Source: Poriferisodalis sp965237655
GTDB lineage: Bacteria > Actinomycetota > Acidimicrobiia > Acidimicrobiales > Poriferisodalaceae
Length of the DNA stretch: 64,000 nt
Direction: 5' to 3'
Assembly (NCBI RefSeq): GCF_965237655.1
Contig: NZ_CBDEGB010000001.1
Span: 62,001-126,000 of the forward strand
The notes below the pieces were generated by a model that was given only the letters and a program-made list of their open reading frames with translations, searched no databases and had not been told where the DNA came from. Made by a program: the position numbers and the translations under genes. Position 1 is the first letter of the stretch; each line of letters starts with the position of its first letter. This document shows, one piece after another, positions 25,624-35,546 of this stretch.

Positions 25624-27183
25624 ATGAGGGCGTTGATCTCGGTGTGGGACAAGACCGGCGTGGTGGACTTCGCGACTCGGCTGTCGGGGCTTGGCTGGGA
25701 GATTGTGTCGAGCGGCGGGACCGCTGGGGCACTGGCCGATGCGGGTGTGCCGGTGCTGGCGGTGGAAGACGTGACCGGCAGCCCCGAGATGCTCGACGGT
25801 CGGGTGAAGACGCTGCACCCGCGGATCCACGGCGGAATCCTGGCGGACCGGTCGAAGCCTGCCCATCTGGCGTCATTGGATGAGCACGGCATTGCGGCCA
25901 TCGACCTGGTGGTGTGCAACCTGTACCCGTTCCGGTCCGATCCGGGTCCGGAGCTGATCGACATCGGCGGACCGGCGATGGTGCGGGCCGCCGCCAAGAA
26001 CCACGGCGACGACGCCGGTGGTGTCGGTGTGGTGGTTGACCCGGCCGATTACGAGCCGGTGCTGGCCGAGCTGGCTGAGCTGGGTGCGTTGAGCCCCGCG
26101 ACCCGGCGGCGGCTGGCGCGGGGCGCCTTTGCACATACGGCTGCGTACGACGCGGCGATTGTCAGCTGGCTGGACGAGCCGGCCGACGACGATGCGGAGT
26201 CCGGGACGGCCGATCCGGGGGGCGCTCCCCTGCCGCCCACCGTGCATCTGGCGCTGGAGCGGGTCGACGAGTGCCGCTACGGCGAGAACCCGCACCACCT
26301 CGGGGCCCGGTATCGCCCGGTCGGCGAGCTGACCTGGTGGGACCACGCCTTCCAACACCGCGGGCTGGCGCTGAGCTATCTGAATTTCTTCGACGCCGAT
26401 GCGGCTTGGCGAATCGTGCACGACCTGGGCGATGCCGAGGACTGCCCGGCTGTGGTCATTGTGAAGCACGCCAACCCGTGCGGTGCGGCCGCCGGCGACG
26501 ATCTTGCCGACACCTACCAGCGGGCGTACGACTGCGATGCCCGCTCGGCGTTCGGAGGCATCGTGGCGTTCAACCGGGTGGTCGACCTGGACACGGTCGA
26601 ACGCCTGGAAGCCGCGGCACAGGCCGACTTGGTGATCGCGCCCGGGTACGAGGACGGTGTGATCGAGCGCATCGCGGCGAAACGACGCAACACCCGCGTG
26701 CTGGAGGGGCCTCGGCCTGACGCCGCAGGCATCTCGCTGCGGCAGATCAACGGCGGCTGGTTGGCGCAGTCGCCGCATGCCTTCGCCTCAGCGCCCGAGG
26801 ACTGGCAGGTGGTGACCCAACGCCGGCCGACCGAGCAGGAGCTGGCCGACGCCCGCTTCGCCTGGCGAGTGTGCGGGCATGTCACGTCGAACGCCATCGT
26901 GCTGGCGCGTGACCGCACGGCGTGGGGCATCGGTGCCGGCCAGCAGAACCGGGTGGAGTCAGGCCAGCTCGCCGCCTCAAAGGCCGACGGGCGTGCCGCG
27001 GGCGGCGCCTGCGCCAGCGACGCCTTCTACCCGTTCCCCGACGGCGTCGAAGCCGCCGCCGAAGCCGGCGTGGCGGTAGTGGTGCAGCCCGGCGGCGCCC
27101 TGCGGGACGACGACGTCATCGCCCGAGCCAACCAACTCGGCCTCGCCATGCTCTTCACCGGCGAGCGTCAGTTCCGGCACTAG
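25624..27183 (+). CDS. purH: Bifunctional AICAR transformylase / IMP cyclohydrolase
   Basis: This enzyme catalyses the last two steps of IMP synthesis. The 519-residue protein begins with the MGS-like cyclohydrolase domain (ALISVWDKTGVVDFATRL, VSSGGTAGALADAG, MLDGRVKTLHPRIHGGIL). The transformylase domain follows, with RYGENPHH, VKHANPCGAA, DCDARSAFGGIVAFN and AGQQNRVES. The ATG at 25624 follows the purN stop by 4 bases, with GGAGGGACTGA just before it overlapping purN. The longer open frame upstream is shadow over purN. Palindromic repeats overlap the stop codon. Confidence 0.96.
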   Translation: MRALISVWDKTGVVDFATRLSGLGWEIVSSGGTAGALADAGVPVLAVEDVTGSPEMLDGRVKTLHPRIHGGILADRSKPAHLASLDEHGIAAIDLVVCNLYPFRSDPGPELIDIGGPAMVRAAAKNHGDDAGGVGVVVDPADYEPVLAELAELGALSPATRRRLARGAFAHTAAYDAAIVSWLDEPADDDAESGTADPGGAPLPPTVHLALERVDECRYGENPHHLGARYRPVGELTWWDHAFQHRGLALSYLNFFDADAAWRIVHDLGDAEDCPAVVIVKHANPCGAAAGDDLADTYQRAYDCDARSAFGGIVAFNRVVDLDTVERLEAAAQADLVIAPGYEDGVIERIAAKRRNTRVLEGPRPDAAGISLRQINGGWLAQSPHAFASAPEDWQVVTQRRPTEQELADARFAWRVCGHVTSNAIVLARDRTAWGIGAGQQNRVESGQLAASKADGRAAGGACASDAFYPFPDGVEAAAEAGVAVVVQPGGALRDDDVIARANQLGLAMLFTGERQFRH

Positions 27184-27259
27184 CGAGCGCCGGAACGATC
27201 AGACACAGTCGGCACTAGCGAGTGCCGGAGCCATCAGGCACAGCCACCACTGGCCAGTG
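27171..27259. repeat. Three related palindromes between purH and the ABC permease
   Basis: GTTCCGGC/GCCGGAAC (27171–27196, spanning the purH stop), CGGCACT/AGTGCCG (27210–27227) and CACTGGCCAGTG (27248–27259) follow one another and share the words GGCACTAGCGAG and AGTGCCGGAGC. They lie between convergent genes and probably serve as bidirectional terminators; their relatedness is REP-like. Confidence 0.6.
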
Positions 27260-27277
27260 CCGGAGCAAACAAGGGCG

Positions 27278-28219
27278 CTAGCGCTCGCGGCGTTGGGTCC
27301 AGGAGTCGATCGAGACCGCACCGAGGATGACCGCCCCTTGGATGACCCGCTGCCAGATGGGATCGATTTGATGCAGGTTGAAGCCATTGATCATCAGCGC
27401 AATGAAGAATGCCCCTGCGATTGTGCGCCAGACAGCGCCTTCGCCGCCCGCGATGGATGTACCGCCCACAACGACCGCAGCAATCACTCCGAACACGAAA
27501 CTGAAATCGTCGGACGGCAGCGCTGACAACGACCTCGACGACGACACAACCCCGGCCAAGCCGGCTGCAGCGCCAGCCAGAGCGAAACAGATTGTCGTGA
27601 CGCGCGCGACTGGTACCCCTGCGAGGCGTGCTGCTTCGGCGTTGCCGCCGGTTGCATACACGTGGCGGCCGAAGCGTGTGCGGCTCAACAGCAACCACGC
27701 CGTTGCCACCACGACAGCCGCAATCCAAGCTCCGGTAGTAATGCCCAACCAGCGGGTTCGGGCGATGGCGGGATAGGCGTCAGTGGAGACGCGCAGGACG
27801 CTGCGATCACTCACCAAGAAGCCGATCCCGAACACCATGAACGATGTGGCGAGCGTGGCGATGAACGAGTTCACCTTCAGGGCAGTTACGACTAGGCCAT
27901 TAGCGACTCCGACGACAAGTCCCACGACCACACCCGCCGCAGCCGCCAAGGGCGCGTTGCCGGTGGCGTTCTCCACTTGCAGGGCGAAGAGCGGCGCCAC
28001 GACGAATACTGATGCAGCCGAGATGTCGAAACCACCCGCAATCATGGTGATCGTCGCGAACGAGGCTGCGATGAGCAGCGCAGATTGCTGGTCGAGGATG
28101 TTGCGGAAATTGGCCTGACTCAAGAATCCGTCGGTAGTCACGGCCAAGAGAAAGAAGAGTGCGACGGTGACGGCGGCGATGCCGTAGCGACGAATTGCAG
28201 GAAGGGCTTGCGAGATCAC
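27278..28219 (-). CDS. ABC transporter permease, ribose/xylose type (RbsC-like)
   Basis: This 313-residue, very hydrophobic protein has about eight to ten transmembrane helices. It has the BPD_transp_2 signature of carbohydrate-type importers: AGGFDISAASVFVVAPLFAL near the N-terminus (the SxGS-like segment of RbsC), GLVVTALKVNSFIATLATS in the middle, and GGTSIAGGEGAVWRTIAGAF near the end. The start is GTG at 28219, overlapping the ATPase stop (GTGA). It forms the channel for the ATPase and lipoprotein encoded just upstream. RbsC-type permeases carry sugars but also autoinducers, purines and amino-acid-derived compounds, so the substrate is not fixed by family. Confidence 0.92.
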   Translation of the reverse strand: MISQALPAIRRYGIAAVTVALFFLLAVTTDGFLSQANFRNILDQQSALLIAASFATITMIAGGFDISAASVFVVAPLFALQVENATGNAPLAAAAGVVVGLVVGVANGLVVTALKVNSFIATLATSFMVFGIGFLVSDRSVLRVSTDAYPAIARTRWLGITTGAWIAAVVVATAWLLLSRTRFGRHVYATGGNAEAARLAGVPVARVTTICFALAGAAAGLAGVVSSSRSLSALPSDDFSFVFGVIAAVVVGGTSIAGGEGAVWRTIAGAFFIALMINGFNLHQIDPIWQRVIQGAVILGAVSIDSWTQRRER

Positions 28220-29898
28220 GGCCGCTCCTTCTCCCCTGGACAGACGCCGTGGTCGACACCGGAACCGTTGTCGTTGCCCGTTCCGAAGGCGGCGGCCAGC
28301 AGGTTGGCCTCGACGATGTCGTCGCCGACGAATTCGGCGACAATCCGGCCGCTGCGCATCACCAGCGCCCGGTGACAGGTGCCGATCACCTCATCAAGCT
28401 CGGATGAGACGAGCAGCACAGCGCAGCCCTTCCGCGCCAGGTCATTGACCGTCTCGTAGATGGAGCGCTTCGATCCGACGTCGACGCCCCGCGTGGGTTC
28501 GTCGGCAATCAGCAGCGTGAGCTCACCGAGCACAGCCCGGGCAAACAGCACCTTTTGCTGGTTGCCGCCGGAGAGGTGTGCAACTGGTGTCATCAGGCTT
28601 GGTGCACGCACGTCCACCTTGTCGCAGGCATGGATCGCCGCCTGTTCCTCTTGGCGCTTCCGGATGCCGAAGCGTCCAACGAAACTGCGCAGATTCGGCA
28701 GCGTGGTGTTGTCGACCACGGACCGCGGGGCGATCAGGCCCTGATGGCGGCGTGACTCCGGGATCAAGCGCACGCCATTGGCCAGTGCATCTTGGACGGT
28801 CCCCGCCAACGGTCGTCCGTCGATTGTGACTGAGCCCGATCCAGTTGGCGAAGCACCGTAGAACGCATGAGCCGCTTCGCTTCTTCCTGCGCCGACGAGC
28901 CCAACCAACCCGACGATCTCGCCCGATCGGACGCTCAGCGACACGTCAAAGAAGTCGATGCTGCGTGAACTCGGAGTACTTCGTCCCTCTACTTGGGCGA
29001 ACCGATGCTTGTTCGAAACATCCGGTGAACCACCGATGGACGCGCTCTGGGTCCCACTGCGCAGCGATTCGGCTGACTCTGCGCCGGCCGAACAGAGGCC
29101 ATCGACTCGCAGCACAACCCGCGCATCGTCGGATGGCGCGGGTGGCTTGGCCGGAAATACGTCGTCGATGTGTCGGCCAGTCATGCCCTCCACCAGCGAC
29201 TCGTGCGTCTCGGTGTCGGCGGGGCCGGTGCGCACAACGCGCCCATCGCGCATGACCGTGACGGTGTCGGAGACGGACAGCACTTCGTCGAGAAAGTGCG
29301 ATACGTACACCACGGCCACCCCACGCGCTGCCAGCTCGCGCACGGTATGGCGTAGTTCGCGGGCCTCGTGACTGGCCAGCCGAGCTGTTGGCTCGTCGAG
29401 GACCACAAGACGAGACCGTCGCCCCAAGGCACGCAGAATCTCCACTTTCTGCTGGTCGGCGACGGCCAGTGATCCGACTCGGGCGTCGACGGGCACGCTC
29501 AAGCCGTGTTCGACGATTAGCGCCTCGACTCTGCTCCGGTTCGCTCTGCGCCTGACAAAAGGGCCGACATGTTCTTCGGTTCCGAGCATGACGTTGTCCA
29601 CGACGCTCATCGACGGCAGCAGCGAGAGCTCTTGTGCAACTCCGACGAGGCCTTGAGCGACGCCCTCCGCGGGGCTATCGAGGCGCAGCGGCGAACCATC
29701 CAGAGTTAGCTCGCCCGAGTCGGGCGTGTGAATCCCGAGTACCACACCAGCCAGGGTTGACTTGCCGGCTCCATTCTCGCCGACCAGCCCATGGACGCGG
29801 CCAGCCTCGAACTCCACGGTCACGTCCTTGAGGGCATCCGTCGCGCCGAAGCGCTTGCTCACGTTGCGCACGCTGACAAGCGCTCCGGCGGACGTCAT
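28216..29898 (-). CDS. ABC transporter ATP-binding protein with two ABC domains (RbsA-like)
   Basis: This 560-residue protein has two ABC cassettes. The first has GENGAGKST (about 37–45) and VADQQKVEI in place of the usual LSGGQ, then LVVLDEPTA. The second has a degenerate Walker A, GLVGAGRSE, typical of RbsA/MglA, with LSGGNQQKVLFARA and LIADEPTRGVD. A low-complexity serine-rich insertion of about 45 residues separates the domains (about 275–320), longer than usual. It energises the importer formed with the permease and the lipoprotein. Confidence 0.93.
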   Translation of the reverse strand: MTSAGALVSVRNVSKRFGATDALKDVTVEFEAGRVHGLVGENGAGKSTLAGVVLGIHTPDSGELTLDGSPLRLDSPAEGVAQGLVGVAQELSLLPSMSVVDNVMLGTEEHVGPFVRRRANRSRVEALIVEHGLSVPVDARVGSLAVADQQKVEILRALGRRSRLVVLDEPTARLASHEARELRHTVRELAARGVAVVYVSHFLDEVLSVSDTVTVMRDGRVVRTGPADTETHESLVEGMTGRHIDDVFPAKPPAPSDDARVVLRVDGLCSAGAESAESLRSGTQSASIGGSPDVSNKHRFAQVEGRSTPSSRSIDFFDVSLSVRSGEIVGLVGLVGAGRSEAAHAFYGASPTGSGSVTIDGRPLAGTVQDALANGVRLIPESRRHQGLIAPRSVVDNTTLPNLRSFVGRFGIRKRQEEQAAIHACDKVDVRAPSLMTPVAHLSGGNQQKVLFARAVLGELTLLIADEPTRGVDVGSKRSIYETVNDLARKGCAVLLVSSELDEVIGTCHRALVMRSGRIVAEFVGDDIVEANLLAAAFGTGNDNGSGVDHGVCPGEKERP

Positions 29899-29950
29899 CT
29901 CTGAACCATGCCCGCTTCAACCCCGGGAGGGGAAGGGGCGGCGGGCTGGC

Positions 29951-31117
29951 TCAGCCGTCCCACTGCGCGGTGAACAGGCTCACGTTGTCGGCCGTCACCA
30001 GTCCATTGTCCGGGAGATCAACAAGTGGGTCCACTCCACTGAAATCGGGTCCACCGGTCAGGGCCGAGACCATGGCTTCCATGGCGATGCGGCCCTCGTC
30101 GCCGGGGGCGCCGAAGACTCCACCGAACCACCGTCCAGCAGCGATGCCCTCAAGTGCTGGCGTCGACCCTCCCCAGCCGACGAGCCGGACATGATCCAGC
30201 TTGTCCTCCTCGGCGAGAACGATCTCCGCTCCCTGCACCGACTGGTCAGCACCGACGAGCACGTCGAAGTCAGGCGCTATTTGCAATATGTCCTGCGTGG
30301 CGTTGATGCCGCCTTCGGGACCCAGATACTGGCCTTCACCCTCAGCGACGACCTTGATGGACGGATGCCCCGCGATGACTTCATCGAGCCCAGCGCGAGC
30401 CGCGTCGTCAATTGGTAAACCCTTGATGCCGTAGATGTACACGACCTCGCAAGGGTCGCGATCCGCGCAGGCGAGCACGGTTAGCTCGCCGAGACGTCTG
30501 CCGTTGACAAACGGAGCAGCCATCACGTTGGCACTGACACCGGCCACCTGAGGTTCTGATGTTGAGAAATCCTCGCCCACGACCTGGTTCAGGATGACTA
30601 CCTCCATGCCTGCGTCATGAGCGGCGGCGATGTCGGGAGCTGAGGCAATTCCATTGACCGACACCAAGATGACTCCGTCGTACGTGCCGGAAGCAATCAC
30701 ATCCTGGAATTGCGTTGTTTGCAGACCGGGATCGAACTGGGCGTCGAACTCAGTGATCTCCACGTTGTTGGCCGCCGCCACCGCCTCCATCTCGAGGCGC
30801 GAGGACAGCAGCCAGGTGTTGGCTGAACTGGCCGATAAGTAGGCAACTTGGAAAGGCTCTTCAGATTCGACGGGTTCCGGCTGGTCTTCGGCACCTTCGT
30901 CGTCCTGGGTGGATGTTTCTGTTGTTGTTGCGGCTTCGGTCTCCGGCTCTGACTCCGGTGTGACCTCGGCGCCGTCGTCGACCGAAGTTGTGGACTCCGT
31001 CTGGTCCCCGCCGGCGGCTCCATCGTCACTGTCGCCGCACGCGGCGGCGACGAGAGCGAGGACTGCGACGAGAGCCAGCCAGACGAACGAGAGTCGCCTT
31101 CGCGAGATTGTCGCCAT
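29951..31117 (-). CDS. Substrate-binding lipoprotein, periplasmic binding protein type 1
   Basis: This 388-residue protein has a signal peptide and lipobox (basic RRR, hydrophobic WLALVAVLALVAAAC, lipidated Cys 27). A Thr/Glu-rich linker of about 60 residues leads to a ribose-binding-type domain (QVAYLSASSANTWLLSSRLE, TYDGVILVSVNGIASAPDI, FDVLVGADQSVQGAEI, VRLVGWGGSTPALEGI). A strong GTAGGAGGTGA Shine–Dalgarno precedes the ATG at 31117. It presents the substrate to the permease. The gene order after the PucR regulator is lipoprotein, ATPase, permease. Confidence 0.93.
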   Translation of the reverse strand: MATISRRRLSFVWLALVAVLALVAAACGDSDDGAAGGDQTESTTSVDDGAEVTPESEPETEAATTTETSTQDDEGAEDQPEPVESEEPFQVAYLSASSANTWLLSSRLEMEAVAAANNVEITEFDAQFDPGLQTTQFQDVIASGTYDGVILVSVNGIASAPDIAAAHDAGMEVVILNQVVGEDFSTSEPQVAGVSANVMAAPFVNGRRLGELTVLACADRDPCEVVYIYGIKGLPIDDAARAGLDEVIAGHPSIKVVAEGEGQYLGPEGGINATQDILQIAPDFDVLVGADQSVQGAEIVLAEEDKLDHVRLVGWGGSTPALEGIAAGRWFGGVFGAPGDEGRIAMEAMVSALTGGPDFSGVDPLVDLPDNGLVTADNVSLFTAQWDG

Positions 31118-31221
31118 GAGGCGTCACCTCCTACTGGTTTGTCGCTCGACCTGTGTCGAGTCGATCAAACAATAAGAGGCACCCCTGAACGGAGATCGAT
31201 GCGATTTGAACAGTTGTAAGG

Positions 31222-32829
31222 CTATTGAAGTGCGTTCTGCACACCGGAGCTTGGTTCACGGTTGATTCGCAGCATTCGGCAGGCCAATTGCAGCGAAAGC
31301 CGGGTTTCGGCGTCGTCGAGGGCGACGCCCAACAGCCCCGCAATGCGGCGCATCCGGTTGGCAACGGTGTTGCGGTGGAGCCCGAGCATCTGCGCCGCCT
31401 CAGTCGTGGAGCAGCTTGCATCGAGATACACCTCGAGGGTTCGCGCTAGCTCGTGGTCGCTGTCGACGTCGAGGACCGGCTGAAGGATGAACCGCGCATA
31501 GCGGGCGAAGTCGTCAGAGCCGAACCATCCCATGAGCACTCGCTGGACGCCGAGTTGGTCGATGTGGGCCGCACCTGAGCGGCCACCGAACCGCGCATTG
31601 GCAATCAGCGCTGCCTCGTGGGCTTCCGCCAGCGATCTACGAAGCCCGCTCAGGTCGAGGTATGGACGACCAATACCGGCGTGAGCCTGCAAGCCTGAGT
31701 GGGCATCCACGAACTCTTCCAGTGCGTCGCCAAGTTCTTGCACCATCACCGAGTAGGTCTCCACTGCCGGCTCCGATGCGTCAGTGATCCAGCCACTCCA
31801 TCCGTCATTGCGCTCCACCAGCGGGCCGTCCATCCCCACTTCGCGCAGCCGCTCGCGGACCTCGGCGTGCAGGTCGATGATTCTCGAGGTGTTTGCTCCC
31901 CGAAGCTTGATGTGAAGGCCCGTATTCCATCCCGCGGCGCTCCACCCCAGTGCCAGCATCTGATTGCGGATGTCACGCTCATGGAGATCGCTGGTCGCCA
32001 ACAGCTCGTTGAGCACCGCTATGCGGCGCCGTGCGTCGCTCTCGGTTCGTGCTCGAGCCGACGACAGCAGGGCAGCCAGATACCAGGAGCCGATCAGCAT
32101 CAGGGAGCGGAGCAGTCGCTGCACTCCCTGCGACCCCGCGCACTCAGCCATCAACCAGTAGTCGGCCTCTTCATCGCGTTCGCCCAACGTCAGGATGATC
32201 GGCGTGCTGTGAAGAGCCGCTTCGGTTGAGTTGTCCACCAAGTGCGCTGTGTCCGATGCAAGTCGTCGAGCGCCGATCTCGACAGCATCTCCGGCCACCA
32301 GACTGCGATCTTGGCCCAATAAGAAAACCCTTGAGGCACTGAGGCTCGCGATGGCGTCGAGAACTCGTTCGACACTGGCTGCGTGCGTGCGACTAAGCGT
32401 GGCGAGGAGCGAATGCACCGCGGAGGCATGCTCCACATCAGACGCCCACAATTGTGTCCGCAAACGGTGAGTGAGCGTCATGGCGTCGACCTCAGGCACC
32501 ACCACCAAGGGCACGTCGAACCGGTTGGCGAGACGGCGCACTCCGAGTCCTAGCTCGAAGCCGGAATTGGTGACGACGAGGCTTGCCGCGCCTGCATCGG
32601 CGACGGTACGGATGGCCATGTCGATTTGGTAGAAGTGCTCGCCAATTCCAGCTGCGTCAAGCACGACAACTTCACCCGGCAGCAGCGGGGAGTCAGCCTT
32701 GAGCCGCATGTACAGCACCACCTCGGCAACAGCGGCGTTCAACCCAGCTTCGCCCGCGAGGAGCTCGGCTTCGGTGAGCACGGGCGAGGCCAACAATTGC
32801 CTCACCGTGATCGTGCGCTCATTGCCCAT
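31222..32829 (-). CDS. PucR-family transcriptional regulator
   Basis: This 535-residue protein begins with a PucR N-terminal domain (ITVRQLLASPVLTEAELLAG, then VVLDAAGIGEHFYQIDMAIR). It has a middle GGDEF-like region and ends with the PucR/CdaR HTH (YLDASCSTTEAAQMLGLHRN followed by TVANRMRRI). Such regulators usually activate purine, allantoin or amino-acid catabolic genes in response to a ligand. Its place between the transporter genes and the enzymes, all on one strand, makes it the likely regulator of the whole 27.3–42.4 kb cluster. The ATG at 32829 is the first in the conserved domain. Confidence 0.9.
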   Translation of the reverse strand: MGNERTITVRQLLASPVLTEAELLAGEAGLNAAVAEVVLYMRLKADSPLLPGEVVVLDAAGIGEHFYQIDMAIRTVADAGAASLVVTNSGFELGLGVRRLANRFDVPLVVVPEVDAMTLTHRLRTQLWASDVEHASAVHSLLATLSRTHAASVERVLDAIASLSASRVFLLGQDRSLVAGDAVEIGARRLASDTAHLVDNSTEAALHSTPIILTLGERDEEADYWLMAECAGSQGVQRLLRSLMLIGSWYLAALLSSARARTESDARRRIAVLNELLATSDLHERDIRNQMLALGWSAAGWNTGLHIKLRGANTSRIIDLHAEVRERLREVGMDGPLVERNDGWSGWITDASEPAVETYSVMVQELGDALEEFVDAHSGLQAHAGIGRPYLDLSGLRRSLAEAHEAALIANARFGGRSGAAHIDQLGVQRVLMGWFGSDDFARYARFILQPVLDVDSDHELARTLEVYLDASCSTTEAAQMLGLHRNTVANRMRRIAGLLGVALDDAETRLSLQLACRMLRINREPSSGVQNALQ

Positions 32830-32897
32830 GTCCCAAACCTACTGACGCAGTTCTGCGGGAATCGATGCAGTCCTGCAGTGTTGGCACGGCACCGTCG

Positions 32898-33884
32898 CTA
32901 TGGCACGGCAGCGCGGAAGAAATCGAGCATGTTGGCGCTGGCGAAGCGGGCTGCCCGACGCACTCCGAACCGCTCGACAAGTCGGGGAGCCAGGTTCGCG
33001 AAGTCGGCTGGCGCCTTCAGGCCTTCGATCAGGGAGAGGTCGGAGGGATCAACCAAGAGCTGTCGGCCGAGAATCGGATCGACTGTACGGACGAGATCAT
33101 CGATGAAATCGGCGCCGACAGCGACACGACCGTCGCCCGCGACGCCTGCCGCATGCTCAATGTGGTCGACGAAACCGTCGATGGTGGGTGCCGTTTCCGA
33201 TACGAACGGCCCGAAGGCATTGATCGCCACGAACCCTCCGGAGGCGGCCACCAATTCGATCTGGGCGTCGGTGAGGTTGCGGGGATGGTCACATAGCGCC
33301 CGACACGACGAGTGACTTGCCACGAACGATCCTGCTGTCAGCTCCGCAAGATGCTCCAATCCCGCTGCTGACAAGTGACTGACGTCAAGCACCATCTGCA
33401 GACGGTCCATCTCAGTCACAGCCTCAACTCCAAGAGATGAGAGGCGGCCGCCCGTACCGGATTCTGCGGTGCCGTCGGCCAGCATGGTTCGTCGATTCCA
33501 CGTCAGCGATGCCATACGCACTCCCAGTCGAAAGAGCGTCTCGAACATGGAAATCGAAGAGCCGACGGGTTCACCGCCCTCCAACGCGAGAAGCAAGGCG
33601 ATCCGGCCGCTGTCGATGACCCGGTCGATGTCAGCACCGTGCTCCACGATGGCGACATCTGTCTTGTGAATCTCGGTGATCTCACGAGCGAGAGCGATGA
33701 TCTCGAGAGTCCGCCGCAATGCCGCCTCGCCGACAAATTGTTCCTCGGTGAAGATGGGAAGAACTTGGAACACCACGCCTCCCGCTCGTAGTCCCGGCAG
33801 CCAATCGTCGCCGAAGGGATCGGCTACACCTCGCTCATGCCGGTGCATGCAAGCCAAGAGCAGATCATTGTGAGAGTCAGCCAT
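32898..33884 (-). CDS. Membrane-dipeptidase family (M19) peptidase
   Basis: This 328-residue protein shows the M19 renal dipeptidase motifs: ADSHNDLLL with the metal-binding HxD at the start, LLLALEGGEPVG with the bridging glutamate, LDVSHLSAAGLEHL, and FVASHSSCRALCDHPRNL with the metal and substrate histidines and arginine, then VGADFID. These zinc enzymes hydrolyse dipeptides, including those with a D-residue at the C-terminal position. ATG 33884 is preferred because the conserved HND motif follows at once; a GTG at 33944 would add 20 residues. The neighbours suggest a dipeptide or cyclic derivative as substrate. Confidence 0.9.
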   Translation of the reverse strand: MADSHNDLLLACMHRHERGVADPFGDDWLPGLRAGGVVFQVLPIFTEEQFVGEAALRRTLEIIALAREITEIHKTDVAIVEHGADIDRVIDSGRIALLLALEGGEPVGSSISMFETLFRLGVRMASLTWNRRTMLADGTAESGTGGRLSSLGVEAVTEMDRLQMVLDVSHLSAAGLEHLAELTAGSFVASHSSCRALCDHPRNLTDAQIELVAASGGFVAINAFGPFVSETAPTIDGFVDHIEHAAGVAGDGRVAVGADFIDDLVRTVDPILGRQLLVDPSDLSLIEGLKAPADFANLAPRLVERFGVRRAARFASANMLDFFRAAVP

Positions 33885-33971
33885 CGGCAAGCGACGCCGC
33901 TCAGCATCGGCGGATGTCACTCTGCTTGACCCCAACCGGAGCACGAGGCGTCGGCTATACGCATGCGCATC

Positions 33972-35546
33972 TCAAGCAAGAGGGCCGACAGCCTTCACCA
34001 TGACCCGACATCCGCCACCGGGCACGTACGTCATCGGCACCTCCGTAACCGTGGTGATGCGTATGCGGTCGGGATGAGCGCCGGACCGCACCGCGGCATG
34101 TGCCGCCAATTCCTTGGCGTCGTCGAGGCACGCCTCCCGGCCCGTCCGGTCATAGCTGTAGACGCGGTCGACGGTTCCGGAGGCCTCGGCGATTCCGGCC
34201 CCGTACGCATTCGCCACCGAATAGCTCTCGGGGCGCAGAACCTCGGATATGCCTTGCACCTGCTCGGCGATGAGGTGAGCACCTCCACCCACCGCCAAGA
34301 GGGGTATCTCGGCCCGGTTCGACTTCATGCGATCGCTCATGGTCGACACTTGCTCGTCCACCCACTTCAAAGCGTCACGCACGAGTCTGGCGTCCAGGTG
34401 CGCAACCAAGGCCGGGTCGCCGAAGCCTTCGAAGCGTCCTGACGCCAGCGACACATCCGAGAGCGTCAACGTTCCGCCTCCTGCACAGAGAGCCTCCTTG
34501 GCCACGGCATAGCCCACCGAGTCTGGGCCGATCGCGAGGACGGATCCGTTGCCTGCCCGAGCGTCGCGCACCACGGTGCCGCCGCCTAGACCGATGGAGA
34601 TCAGGTCCGGCATGCGGAAGTTGGTTCGCACACCGCCCACCTCGACCGCTGCAGTCGACTCGCGTGGAAATCCGTCCACCAGAATGCCTGCGTCGGCTGA
34701 AGTGCCGCCGACGTCGATGACGACAGCATCGTTCACCCCGGCCAGCGCGCACGCTCCCCGCATTGAATTGGTTGGTCCCGACCCGAGGGTGAGCACGGGG
34801 AAGCGCCCGGCCTCGACCGCGGTGAGGAGCGTTCCGTCGTTCTGGGTGAGGTAGGCGTCCACAGCGAGGTCGTGGGCGGCGAGGGCATCCTCGAATCCGT
34901 TCACCACGCTGGACGCCACGCTCAGCAGTGCCGCATTGAGGATCGTGGCGTTCTCGCGTTCCAGCAATCCCAGCGAACCCACTTGATGACTCAGGGACAC
35001 CGGAAAGTCTGGCCCGAGCTCGGAGCTGAGAATGTCGCCAGCTCGTAACTCGTGTTCGCTGCTGGCCGGGCTGAACGCAGCCGATACAGCGATCGCATTG
35101 CATCCCGCCGCGGTGGCGTCCACCGAGAAGCGGCGGGCTGCATCGGTGTCGAGTGGAGCTATTTCCGCTCCGGTGTACTCGTTGCCTCCCTCGATGATGG
35201 CGGAAAGACCGATCACCGTGGCTCGGATGTCGTTGGGCCAAGCGGCGCCCGGTCGCACGCCGAGCGACGAAGGCGCCGCCAGACGCAACACGCCCACCGT
35301 GTCGAGCCCTCGACGCTGGATGATGGCGTTAGTCGGGTGGGTCGTGCCGAGCATCGCCTTGGTGACCAACAGCTTGTTCACCTCCGACAGCACGCGGTCG
35401 AGCGATTCGCGGATGCCGTCGATGGGTTCGGAGGTGGTGGCGACTTTGACTGCTTTGACTACGTTGCCGGCGCTGTCGATGACCACTGCGTCAGTGTTCG
35501 TGCCCCCAACATCGATACCGATGCGGAACTCCTCGTCTGTGCTCAT
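33972..35546 (-). CDS. Hydantoinase/oxoprolinase family protein (HyuA-like)
   Basis: This 524-residue protein begins RIGIDVGGTNTDAVVIDSAG, the actin-like phosphate loop of the Hydant_A_N domain. It continues with GTTHPTNAIIQRRGLDTVGV and, in the Hydantoinase_A domain, VIDVGGTSADAGILVDGFPR and ISIGLGGGTVVRD. Family members are ATP-dependent amidohydrolases of five-membered rings (hydantoin, 5-oxoproline) or acetone-type carboxylase subunits. No HyuB partner is present; instead the neighbour is DUF917, a pairing seen in many genomes. The ATG at 35546 overlaps the DUF917 stop (ATGA), which fixes the start. Confidence 0.9.
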   Translation of the reverse strand: MSTDEEFRIGIDVGGTNTDAVVIDSAGNVVKAVKVATTSEPIDGIRESLDRVLSEVNKLLVTKAMLGTTHPTNAIIQRRGLDTVGVLRLAAPSSLGVRPGAAWPNDIRATVIGLSAIIEGGNEYTGAEIAPLDTDAARRFSVDATAAGCNAIAVSAAFSPASSEHELRAGDILSSELGPDFPVSLSHQVGSLGLLERENATILNAALLSVASSVVNGFEDALAAHDLAVDAYLTQNDGTLLTAVEAGRFPVLTLGSGPTNSMRGACALAGVNDAVVIDVGGTSADAGILVDGFPRESTAAVEVGGVRTNFRMPDLISIGLGGGTVVRDARAGNGSVLAIGPDSVGYAVAKEALCAGGGTLTLSDVSLASGRFEGFGDPALVAHLDARLVRDALKWVDEQVSTMSDRMKSNRAEIPLLAVGGGAHLIAEQVQGISEVLRPESYSVANAYGAGIAEASGTVDRVYSYDRTGREACLDDAKELAAHAAVRSGAHPDRIRITTVTEVPMTYVPGGGCRVMVKAVGPLA

